Source: Chromera velia
Lineage: Eukaryota; Sar; Chromeraceae
NCBI GenBank assembly: GCA_018398765.1
Contig: JAHBMJ010001616.1
Span: forward strand, 69,001 to 80,693
Direction: 5' to 3'
Length of the DNA stretch: 11,693 bases
Part shown: in pieces, positions 1 to 9,258 of the stretch
Layout of the letters: each line of letters starts with the position of its first letter
Position numbering within the stretch: the stretch's first letter is position 1
Translations under genes and position numbers: made by a program
The notes under the pieces: model-generated
Database searches by the model: none
What the model was told of the DNA's origin: nothing
Seen by the model: the letters and a program-made list of their open reading frames with translations, nothing else

Positions 1-54
1 AAGAATGAAAAAAAAACAAGCTCCCTCAGCTTTTCTTTGACTCCGAAGCCCGAC

Positions 55-371
55 CTGAGTTGTCAGTGTAGCGCCAAACAGTCGGAAAGGGGGAAGGGCC
101 GCATCGAAAATCACGCGCACGTGACTGCACTCATCACTCAAATCACCCAATTCGAACAGAGAACACACAGCAAAGCAGCCGAAGATCAAGGGACTGAAAC
201 GGAAGCACAGCGCTTTCCACAATGAAGCAGGCAGAGTGAAAAGGATGAGTAAGCTGGCTTGGCTTTTCTTGTTGACCGGTCAATTCTTGTTGCCTTGCTT
301 GTTTGTGTCATTTTCTCTCGTCATTCCTTCTTTCCCTCTGCTTGTCTATCCTTCCTGTGCGGCTGTCTGCC

Positions 372-411
<40 letters not shown>

Positions 412-3400
412 CCCTGGCCCCACGAATGAAGTAAGCAAGTAAGCAAGCGAGTGCCTGACTGACTGACTGACTGTTCATAGAGAATGTCCACCAAATTGAT
501 GAACCTTCTGATCTCATTCGGCACCGAGTCCATGTCCTCCAGTGAGGGGATTTGTCCGACAAAAACCTTCAGATAGACAAAAGAGACAGACAGACAGACA
601 GACAGACTAAAAACAGCGTTTTCTTTTCCTTCTTTCTCTTTAGACAGACAGAGTATTTGTTGTCTCTCTTCCAGACAGATAGACAGACAGGCAGCGTCAT
701 GTCGCGTTTTTCGTTTTTCTTCAGTCGAACAGAAAGAGAGACGAGAAAGCCCAGACGGAAGCAAATCTTCTCTCCCTCTTGCACTTCTGAGTGTCCCAGA
801 AAAAGCACAAGCTCTTCAAGATGACTCACTGCAACGCAGAAGAACCTACCGACTGCCCCATTGACTGACTGTATGGAAAGTGTTGGCGATTGCGATGAAG
901 TCAGCGGACCCCACCGCCTTCGTGCAGAGTTCCTCGAAGGAGAAAAACGCGATGCCGGCAGCACACGCAGGGACCTGCAAATCATCACCGAAGAGAGACA
1001 AGAGAGCAGAAGAGAGGCAGGGGGGAGGGAGGATGAGTCGAGTCAGAAAAGGCCAGACAGCGATTTTTGTTTTCAGGCAACGCTGCAAAAGTTGAAGAGA
1101 AAAACCAGGGACAACAGAAATGCGGAACGAATGAAAAAGAGCCACAAATCGAGACAGAAGAAAGAAGAACTTATATGCAAGAAAAAAGTGCAGACAATCA
1201 CAACTACAGACTATATGGCTTCCTTTACAGACAAGACGCACCTTGAGGGTTCTGCCCATCATTTTATTTTCATACAGAATTCTTTTTCATATACAAATAA
1301 ATGCATAAACACAGACAACCAGAGAGACGCACCTTGAGGGTTCTGCCCATCATAACTTCCACCTCACTCTCCTCAGGGTCTGCCCCTCCAGTCAGGTACT
1401 GGAGGTGTTTGATGACCTCCTCCACCGGCCTGGCAGTACAAGACAAAAGAAGAGTATAAGAGGGGATTGCAGTCACAGGCACAGACAAACATTGGGAGGG
1501 AACAAGGTATGTGGATGAGGTGCGTGAGGGTAAAAAGACGAATACAGAGACTCCCCAAAACGAATCCGGACGAGAGACAGGACCGGGTAAGTCATCGATA
1601 CACCCCAAAAACGAATGAATGGATGGTGTAGGCGTATGAACTATTCTGACCGACCCAAAAGAGCAGACAGAGCAAGAACTAGGGAAAAGGCAAAGAGGAA
1701 CAGGAGACAGCAAAGAGCACAAAGTCATGAGAGGAAAAAGAAGACTTCATTTATTCAAGTCGAGAGAGAGGACAAAACCAAAAGAGGGGCCTTCGAAGGC
1801 TCAGCTCACCTTCCGGGAGCATTGTAAAGACCATGATTGTGTGCAACCAGCTTCGTCAGTCTGCACACACACAAAAAGAAAGAAGAAGGCTTCCATCACA
1901 CACTGAAACACGCAATTGAGGGGGACAGAAGCAAAAATTTAGGAGTCCATCGACAAGACGCACCTTCACAAAAACGATACGAAAAAGAACAGCTGGAAAC
2001 TCACAGGCCCAAACTGGAGACATGAGAGACAGCAAAAGATTGCAAAAAGAAAATGCCCTTCCTTCCAGAAATTAAGGGAAACGCACCTGAAATCCTTTCC
2101 GGCCTCAATTTGAAACGTTTCACAACAGTGCTGCAGTCAGTCAGTCAGTCAGTCAGTCAGTCAGTCAGTCAGTCAGTTCGTCAATGAACGAAAGAACGAA
2201 AGAAGGGAATGAGCAAGAAAACAGAGGGAGAAAACTGGCCCTGGAGCTCAACGAGTGAGGAGAGTCAAAGGGGGTGGCTGAAACAGAACCAGAGACAAAT
2301 CATGAAAAAAAGAAGGAAGGCACTCTCATTCATTCGAACATTCTCGATCTACTTCTCTCTGTTCACCTGTCTGTGCGTGCATCTGCTGCCCTGTCCTTAA
2401 ATACACATTTCCCTACCTACCTACCTGCAAGAGATCGATGAAGGGCACAAAGCGATTTCTGTTCAGACCCCCTTTGTAGAGGTCAGGCGGTGGTCTGTTG
2501 GAAGTTGCAACCATCACACACCCCTCCTGCAGACACATAAAGAAACAGGGGCAGACAAACGCAGTGAGTGAGAGAGAGAGAACCAAATGAAGATCAAATA
2601 TTTGTGCCCACGCATTGATTACTAGACCCATGGAGGAGGAGACGCGAGAAAAAAAAAAAGGAAAAATTGCGAAAACAGGAAGCAAACTTCTGTCTGCGTG
2701 TTTCTTCCTTCCAAGCAGTCCCGCATGCACATTCTTTTAGTCTCCGGTCACAGTAAAGTAATGTCGATACGCACAAAATTGCAAAAAAAAATAAAACCAG
2801 TTGGGCAAAACATCCGCCCAGAGAACCCAACTGAGCAAACCGCCAGAAGGACCCACCCCAAAAAGTCCTTCAAAGAGTCTCTTCAGAATCATCGCATCAG
2901 TGATGTGCACCACATGAAATTCGTCGAAGCAGAGCAGGAACGCGTCCTCCCTGATTTGTCGTGCCACAATCAGCAGAGGGTCCCTGCCAGCGTCCCGCAA
3001 GGCCTTGTCGCTCTTCACTTTGTGGAGGCGCCGGTGGACGTCCAGCATGAAATAATGAAAGTGCACACGCACCTGCTCACTCCAAGAAACAGAAACAGAC
3101 AGACCAAAAGAAGCAGAAAAAGAAGATCTCTGGTGCATCTAGATGTTTTATTCGAAAAAGAGATTGTAAGGTTGACAGAGGGGGCTCGAAATGAGAAGCA
3201 GGCAGGAAGGAAGGCAAACAGGCTGCATGCCGACCGACCTTTCTGTCGATGTCAATAGTCTCGAAGAACGCGTCCATCAGCATCGTCTTCCCCTGCCCCA
3301 CCCCCCCCCAGATATACAGGCCCCGAATGTCCGGATGCACACACACGCCCCTCCGAATCACGGCCTCCTCGTCCACCGCACTCGTGCGCTTCGCCCCCGC

Positions 3401-3865
3401 ACCTGAAGAGGACGAGCTGGAAGGAGACCCCCCTCCCCCGAAGAGAGAAAACAGACCCCCGCCCCATGATGAAGGGGAGGAAGACGAAGAGGAAGAAGAA
3501 GATGCAGAAGAAGCGCTGGAGGCGGAGGCGGAGGAGTCTCTCATGGGATCTGATCGGGGTGCCGTGCCGTGTCGGTCGACGTACCCTCTCAGTGAGCCCT
3601 GTAGTGTAGCCAGCTTATCGACCAGCCGCACCTGGGCGTCATTGGGTTGAAGATTCCCCTCATTGAGCAGACTGTAGAAGTACGAGGCTATTGGGGAGTC
3701 TGAGTGCATCTGATTTGGTAGCGCCGTCTCTGCTTGCCGTCGTGTTCGACTAGAGGAGACGGAACGACAGAAAGTCGGTGCACCAACAGAAGAGCGTGGC
3801 AAAGAGCAAAATATGGAGCGGCACAGAGTCAGTGCTGTCCCTCGATGCGGTTGGGAACAGCGCAT
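55..3865 (-). CDS. AFG1: AFG1/LACE1-family mitochondrial AAA ATPase, nine exons, 3' end beyond window
   Basis: Family role (known): P-loop ATPase at the mitochondrial inner membrane, linked to turnover of respiratory-chain subunits; the bacterial homologue is ZapE. Exons on the minus strand: 3865-3239, 3072-2857, 2526-2425, 2130-2087, 1860-1810, 1429-1333, 974-870, 566-472, 124-55. All phases agree and give 469 residues. The ATG at 3865 is the first after an in-frame TAA (3886-3884). Residues 1-44 hold eight Arg and no acidic residue, as in a mitochondrial presequence. Next come the family N-terminal segment (PIASY, about 58), a Ser-rich insertion (about 111-163), Walker A GGVGQGKT (187-194), Walker B LLCFDEF (255-261), VATSNRPP with sensor and Arg-finger region (about 288-294), then [37 protein letters not shown] and [15 protein letters not shown]. 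Introns run 166-380 nt with donors GTCGGT, GTGGGT, GTAGGT, GTGCGT, GTGAGC, GTGCGT, GTCAGT and GTCAGT. The last exon meets GTCGGG at position 54, so the conserved C-terminal segment should lie outside the window. FDEF is followed by VVH where relatives usually have VTD or VSD. Confidence 0.95.
375..407. repeat. (GA)n microsatellite
   Basis: Perfect GA array of 33 nt in intron 8 of the AFG1-like gene; it reads (TC)n in the sense strand. Confidence 0.97.
456..471. repeat. (GACT)n array starting at a splice donor
   Basis: In the sense strand of the AFG1-like gene this is GTCA repeated four times, and the first GT (471-470) is the donor of intron 8. Confidence 0.9.
584..605. repeat. (GACA)n microsatellite
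   Basis: About five GACA units in intron 7 of the AFG1-like gene, next to its acceptor; sense strand (GTCT)n. Shorter GACA runs follow at 642-650 and 674-690. Confidence 0.9.
1234..1262. repeat. Intronic copy of the exon-6 end and donor of the AFG1-like gene
   Basis: Identical over 29 nt to 1325-1353, which holds the last 21 nt of exon 6 (MMGRTLK codons) plus the first 8 nt of its intron. The copies are 91 nt apart, both inside or at the start of intron 6. The real site is the upstream one in transcript order (end at 1333), because reading on from it reaches a stop before the copy. Confidence 0.9.
1325..1353. repeat. Genuine exon-6 end and donor, partner of the 29-nt duplication
   Basis: Exon 6 ends AAG at 1333 and the intron begins GTGCGTCT. 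This copy is joined to the rest of the exon ([12 protein letters not shown] onward), whereas the copy at 1234-1262 stands alone. A 15-nt part of the copy (1230-1244), covering the donor, recurs at 1952-1966 in intron 4. Confidence 0.9.
2134..2177. repeat. (CAGT)n microsatellite abutting an acceptor
   Basis: Eleven CAGT units. In the sense of the AFG1-like gene this is a CTGA-type array that runs straight into the CTGCAG acceptor of exon 4. Confidence 0.95.
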
Positions 3866-4432
3866 GAGTGCCAAACAGGGTCGTTAAGCAGTCCTCTCCG
3901 TCTGTCCACAATCCGATTGGCCATGGATTCGGATATCCACCGGCTGCGTCCAGAGAGGAACTGGCAGCTAGGCGTCAGCACTTTGAGGTTCGTGTGCGAA
4001 ACGCTTCTGCTAAGGCACGTGGAAATAGCGTATAGCTAGGCGGCTGTTGAGCTTCATCAAAACTCAAAACACACTTTGATGAGGCAGCACAACAGTTGTT
4101 TTTGTGTGAACTTCTTATTCCTTGTCATTCTTTGCCAAAATACAGCCACGTCACCCTGTCCGCGCACGCGCGGGTAACTCGCGTGCGTCAATTAAAAAGC
4201 TTCAAGTGCATGTGGCTAAAAAACGTCGATCGACGGCCCGTCTACGCGTGTACGATCGTGTACGTAACATGCATTGCAGCTCTCACGAGTTCTCACAAAA
4301 TTCATTCACTGTCAGAGGAGTCTGCCATGCCGGCCTGATCGATTCATCCGAACACTGTCAGCTAGATCTGTCACGACCCGTCAATGAGCATCATTCGTGC
4401 CCCCACATTCTGGACTGTCTGCAGACTTCTTT
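3866..4432. promoter_or_regulatory. Intergenic region upstream of the AFG1-like gene
   Basis: This stretch has almost no simple repeats and no convincing coding sequence. It should hold the AFG1-like promoter (inference from position). A CCAAT pentamer in the sense of that gene lies at 3920-3916, about 50 nt before its ATG. TCATCAAA at 4054-4061 and TTTGATGA at 4075-4082 form an 8-bp inverted repeat with a 13-nt spacer. Positions 4155-4270 are rich in CpG and contain the perfect 12-bp palindrome CGTCGATCGACG (4224-4235) plus ACGCGT and ACGATCGT. Whether any of these bind a factor is unknown. Confidence 0.4.
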
Positions 4433-4729
4433 TCAGTGAGCACGGTCCATCCCTTCATGAGAATGAGAGCGAATGCTTTTGCTTTCGTGGAACTCAGACT
4501 GATATTGAGAGACGGCAGCTAATGAATTGACTCCCCCTTTGTACGACAGTCCAAGCATGAGAGTGTCCGCCCCAGCACGAGTTCCGACAAGCTTTGCGTC
4601 TTCATAAACTCTCCTTTCTGACTTGCTTCCGGGGGCATTATCTTCCGCGATTGCGAGGCTAAAACTCCAGCGGTCAGAATGACGGAACTTCCCCACAGGC
4701 GTCTCCAATGAGACCTCGCTTCTCCCCAT
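4433..4729 (-). CDS. Possible small single-exon gene, 98 codons, function unknown
   Basis: An uninterrupted minus-strand frame runs from ATG 4729 to a TGA, with a TAA in frame a few codons upstream. The ATG sits in CACAAAATGG, close to the coccidian start consensus and much better than the starts of either neighbouring gene. Many codons begin with G, as in real coding sequence, and the stretch has no simple repeats. The product would be soluble and mixed in charge, with no signal peptide or membrane segment; it includes LMLGLSYKGGVNSLAAVSQY and a Ser/His-rich end. I do not recognise it. It could instead be a first exon, a gene remnant or a chance frame. Confidence 0.35.
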   Translation of the reverse strand: MGRSEVSLETPVGKFRHSDRWSFSLAIAEDNAPGSKSERRVYEDAKLVGTRAGADTLMLGLSYKGGVNSLAAVSQYQSEFHESKSIRSHSHEGMDRAH

Positions 4730-4946
4730 TTTGTGGTCGCCCCAATCGCAGCACTTGCTTTACCTCTCAGAGTCCCTTGAAACTGTGCATTTTTAATTCG
4801 GTGTCGTGCGTCCTCTTTCTGAAGAATACTGCACGCTCCTTTTCCCGTATCTTTCTTTCCCCCTAATTCCCTTCCTCTCTGAGCCCCCCTTCCCCTTCCT
4901 TCCTTACGTCCCTCCGTCTACCTGTCCTCTCCTGTCCAATGCCTGC
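4730..4946 (+). promoter_or_regulatory. Upstream region of the cyclin-like gene (promoter, 5' UTR or unseen intron)
   Basis: Lies between the possible small minus-strand gene and the first cyclin-like exon. It has an AT-rich patch (TTTTTAATT, about 4791-4799) and a long pyrimidine-rich run (about 4836-4940). The run fits either a 5' UTR or the end of an intron whose acceptor is TGCAG at 4981-4985; if so, the true start codon lies further upstream. Confidence 0.3.
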
Positions 4947-5634
4947 ATGAGCCCTGGCGCGTCATCGATTTGCCTTTCAGTGCAGGAAGAGGAGAAAGAC
5001 TGGCGGTCGATGGCGACACACACTGAGAGGCTGGCACAGAGGTGAGAAATTCAAGAGAGGGGAGGGGAGAAAACGTTTGAACTTCTTTGCCTCCAGCGGA
5101 GCGTTTCTGCAAAATTGTTGCGTCCGCGCGCTCTTTCTGTCTGATCAGCTCATCGATTCGAGACCACGAATTGCTTTGCAGGCAGTCCCCGCATACTCCC
5201 TAACTGCACATTTTTGGACATTTCTTCTCCTGTGCCTCGCGGTCTAAGGCCAAATAAAACAATAGAATACATTCATTGGTTCAGCAGCCATGCAGACGGT
5301 GGCACAGATCCACTGCATCATGTCACTGAATCTCCCCCCTGAATGTATGTGTGTATGTATGTATGGATGGATGGGTGGATGGATGGATGGACGGACGGAT
5401 GGATGGATGGATGGATGAATGTATGTGTGTATGTATGTATGTATGTATGGATGGATGGATGGGTGGACGGATGGATGGATGGATCGATGGATGGATGCAG
5501 AAGGGCGTCTGCGGGAACGCTGCCGGCAGAGATCCAGTGCCCCCCTTGTGGTGCCAGGTCTGTCTGTTTGTTGGTCGGTCTTTCGGCCCCCTGCCCACGC
5601 TGTTTAATTGTTGGTTCTGTTCTTTTGTCTTTGT

Positions 5635-5666
<32 letters not shown>

Positions 5667-5667
5667 T

Positions 5668-5718
<51 letters not shown>

Positions 5719-5795
5719 CTCGTTCTTTCTTTCTCTCGTTCTTTCTTTCTCTCTTTCTCTCTTTCTTTCTTTTCTTTCTTTCTTTCTTTCTTTCT

Positions 5796-5827
<32 letters not shown>

Positions 5828-5987
5828 TTTGTTTCTTTCTTTTTTCTTTTGTCTGTTATGTACATGAAGAAAAGAAGGGAGAAGGAGAAACATGTAGTCT
5901 GTCGGTCTGTCTGTCTGTTTCTATATAGTCTGTCTGTTTCTTGTCTTCTTTGTCGTCTATCCATTTTTCTACCTCTCGTTTCAGAGA

Positions 5988-6018
<31 letters not shown>

Positions 6019-8754
6019 TATGTGGGGGGGAGGGGGGGGGGGCATATGCCGGATCTATTCTGCCGGAGCTGTTCCTTTTTTTCATCCATTCCTCATGCCT
6101 TTTCGTCTCTCCCAAATTCCTCTTGTGAGTTGTATGAGAGCTTCCTTTCGCTTGCTCTCTTTGGATTTTGTCTGTGATAGATGTAGTTGTGTACGCATGG
6201 ATAGTGGTCGAATTTCAGCATGGAGAGGAGAGGAGAGGAGAGTCAAATGCCAATGGAAATACGAATCGATGGAAGAGAATGAAAGACTGACTGCATGGAG
6301 GTATGGACAGACAAAGGGTGTCCATCCATGCATCAGGCCCACCCCCCCCCTTGGCTGTCTGTCTGTCTGTCTGTTCTTCCATACTGACCCTCCCTCCCTG
6401 CAGGTACTTTGAACGTTCTGAGGTTGGAGGCATCGTGCCCGAGGCCGTGACTGTCGACGCCACACACAAACTTTGCAGACTCTTTTACGCTCTCGGCCAG
6501 TCAGTCAGTCAGTCAGTCAGGGTGTTCTTTTCTTCTTTTTTTTTTGTCTTTCTGCTCCGATCGGCTCCGACTTCGCCTCTTTCTTTTTCTTTCTGTTTTG
6601 ATTCTTCTCCGTTGAACGATAAATCGCGGACAAGAAGGAGATTGGCATGCCTGCCGAGCTAGTCGGATCGGTAAAGATCGGATAATGGATATAGACAGAC
6701 AAGTACACAGATTGGAGGGGGGATGGCAGAACTCTGGAAGAAGGGAGGATAGCGCTGTGTCTGTCCTCTGAACTGAGCAACCAGACAGAGACATTGTCAG
6801 GAGTCTCCTGAATTCTCTCCATGTGAAAAGCTTTGTAGATTGTAGGTAGGGGGTCCACCCTTGTACGTTTCTGTCTGTCTGACTGACTGACTGCCTTTCA
6901 TGTCGATTGTGTGTGTCTTGATGCAGGCCGCACGGAGACACTTTGTGCACCGCTCTCTTCCTTCTGCACCGCTTTTGTTTCATCGCGAAAGTGAGGAGGG
7001 CGAATGACGCGGTGGGTGGGTTGCTGTGTGCGTGCGTCAGTGGTGGAATGAACGTCTGGGGGAATGTCGGCGGCAGTGAAGGCAGCAAAGACTGGATGAA
7101 TGGACGAAGGAGGAAACGGAATCGTTGTTTTTTCAATACATTAGGCAAGGGGAGCTTTTTACGTCCTCTTTTTACTCTTTCTGAGGGGGGAACGCACTTA
7201 GATGCCGGAAAGTTAGAAGAACAAATTGGCGGTCCAGGAACTGAATGAAGCTTGTGGGGGGGGTCTTTGTTCCTGTGTCGATCGTTCTCTGCCTTTTCTT
7301 TTCTTTTTTGTTTGTGCGTGTACACCCGGATTGGTCCCCCCAGGCCGAAAATTGCCGTCGCCATGCAGTTCTTGTGCACTTTCCCCTCTTTCTTCCGGAT
7401 TTCATATTCTTTCTGTACGGTTCTGCTGTTTGTTGAGAATGAAAGACTTACTGTCGCGCAAGGAATCTCCTCACCGCTATGGCCCCTGTATGTATTCTTT
7501 GTGTATGTGTGAAAATTCTGTATGAAAATGAATCCATACAGAAAGACTGTCGCGCAAAGGTTTTTCTTACCGCTATGGCCCGCAGCTCTTTCTGCCCCTC
7601 TCCTTTATTTCCTGGTGTGCCTGTGTGTTCGGGGTCCTGCTCTCTCTTTCAGTGGGTCCTTCCGTCTGCCTGTCTGTCTGTCTGTCCGTCTGTCTGTCTG
7701 TCTGTCTGCCTGCCTGCCTGTCTGTCTGTCTGTCTGTCTGTCTGTCCGTGCAAAGAGAACATCCAAGCAGCAGCAGTACTTCACGAGCTCCCTCCCCCCG
7801 CCCCTGCCCCCGCCCCCCCGCAGTCTTCTTCGTCTTCCAATTCGGACCCGAACCCTCCCCTCCCACCTCCCTCCCTTCCCTCTTCTTCTTCCTCCTCTTC
7901 GTCGTCCTCCTCCTCCTCAGCTATAGCAGCAGCCTTGCCGAATCCTCCGGCTCCCTCCGAAGACCCTCCCCCTGAAGCCCCACCATTATCGCAACCCCCC
8001 TGGAGAAGGTCGTCACCAGGAAAATCAAGAAGGCTGCACCGAACAGAAGAGAACGAGCCAGAGCCAGATGCAGCCGCCGCCCCCGATCCCATGCCAGCCC
8101 CCGTCTCCGCGCCAGCCGCAGCACCCAATTCCGCCTCGGCTTCTGCTTCTGCTTCTAGCGACATCCCCCACCGAGCTTCCACGCATGACCAAGAGCATCA
8201 AAACCCGTCCCCTTCAGAACAGGAATCCTGAGAGAGAGAAGAGGTTCTGGAGAAGGTTTTCGGCCCCACCAGCACCGTCGCTCTTTCGGTATGGGACTTT
8301 GAGAGTTTCGTTACCGCCGAAAGAGTCCTCCCGCAAGATACGAAGACACAGCATCAGAAGAATCCCCCTCCGCAGGGACGCCCCCCCACCCCCCCACCCC
8401 TGTCTAAAGACCATGACGGTGCCGGTCCCCGCGTGCAGTTCTGTTTCTTTTTTGTTTTTTTTTGTTTTTTTGATTTTTTTGTCTTGTCTTCTTTTCTTTC
8501 CTTCTCTTTCTTGTCTTGAGTGGAAGCAGCAGAGGAGTAGCGTGTGAAACCAGTGATCACGTGAAAGTCTGTCGGGAGGTGGAGAGGCAAGGGGCGCTTA
8601 ACTCTCACCTTTCGGGCCCCCTGCCCACGCTGTTTGATTGTTGGTGCTGTTCTTTTGTCTTTGTTCTTTCTTACTTTTTGTCTGTGGTGTTCATGAAGAA
8701 AAAGAGGGAGAAGAAGAAGAAACATATAGTCTGTCCGTCTGTCTGTCTGTCTGT

Positions 8755-8788
<34 letters not shown>

Positions 8789-8858
8789 CTGTCTGTCTGT
8801 CTGTCTGTCTTTCTGTCTGTCTGTCTGTCTGTCTGTCCGTCCGTCCGTCCGTCCGTCC

Positions 8859-8890
<32 letters not shown>

Positions 8891-9226
8891 GTCTGTCTGT
8901 CCGTCTGTCTGTCTGTCTGTCCGTCTGTCTGTCTGTCTGTCTGTCTGTGTGGAAAAAGAAGAAAAAAAGAAGTCATATGGTCGGTCTTTCTGCTTCTGGT
9001 GACATTTTCTTGCGGTTTCCTGCAGGAAGAGGGAGAGGACGGGAGAGATCTACGCACTTCTGAATCAACCCTCTGCATACAGAACCGGGTGCATGCCTGT
9101 GTGTCTGTCTGTATGTCTGCAGGCTCTTGCAGCTGCGGTGTTCTTTCTTGCCTCTAAGATTGTTTGGAAGCCCCCGAGGTTGCAACTCCTGGCACAGGTG
9201 GGGGGTCTTCCTTTCTTTCTTTTCTG

Positions 9227-9258
<32 letters not shown>

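Larger units (their letters stand above)
5042..6403 (+). other. Long first intron of the cyclin-like gene
   Basis: Starts GTGAGA after CAGAG and ends CCCTGCAG. Both flanking exons are in phase 2, so Arg 32 is split. At 1,362 nt it is the largest intron assigned here without doubt. Its length comes mostly from the duplicated GTAT/GGAT block (5341-5497), the CTTT array (5634-5850), a CT array, a G run and one copy of the dispersed repeat. The first 300 nt are ordinary unique sequence in which I see no exon. Confidence 0.75.
6991..7757 (+). other. Intron or intron portion after the helix-2 exon of the cyclin-like gene
   Basis: Begins GTGAGG directly after the FCFIAK codons, phase 0. It holds an imperfect local duplication (7441-7485 and 7541-7581) and a CTGT array (about 7663-7748). 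If the Ser/Pro/Ala-rich frame is an exon, the intron ends at AAAGAG before 7758. If not, it runs on to the acceptor at 9023-9025. Confidence 0.5.

Noticed and set aside
861-1337. Plus-strand frame opposite AFG1-like exon 7
   Set aside because: Antisense shadow of a conserved exon ([19 protein letters not shown] on the minus strand).
2134-2177. Regularly spaced repeats as a CRISPR array
   Set aside because: A pure tetranucleotide array with no spacers, in a eukaryotic intron.
3863-3874. TTG at 3874 as start of the AFG1-like protein
   Set aside because: A eukaryotic start should be ATG; the first in-frame ATG after the TAA is at 3865.
4122-4439. Plus-strand frame of about 100 codons in the intergenic gap
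   Set aside because: No ATG start, basic and Cys/His-scattered product without family features, and it crosses the CpG palindromes.
5233-5290. tRNA-like A box (GCGGTCTAAGGC) followed by GGTTCAGCAGCC, as a tRNA-derived SINE
   Set aside because: The B-box match is poor, no cloverleaf can be folded around it, and no second copy is seen.
5351-6412. Long plus-strand open frame of over 300 codons and its minus-strand mirror frames (5318-6045)
   Set aside because: They are translations of GGAT, CTTT and CT arrays (Met-Asp-Gly, Phe-Leu-Ser or Lys-Glu-Arg runs). The region is an intron between two exons that join in phase.
7573-7866. Thr-Asp-Arg-Gln repeat proteins on the minus strand (also near 8671-9078)
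   Set aside because: Read-through of CTGT arrays only.
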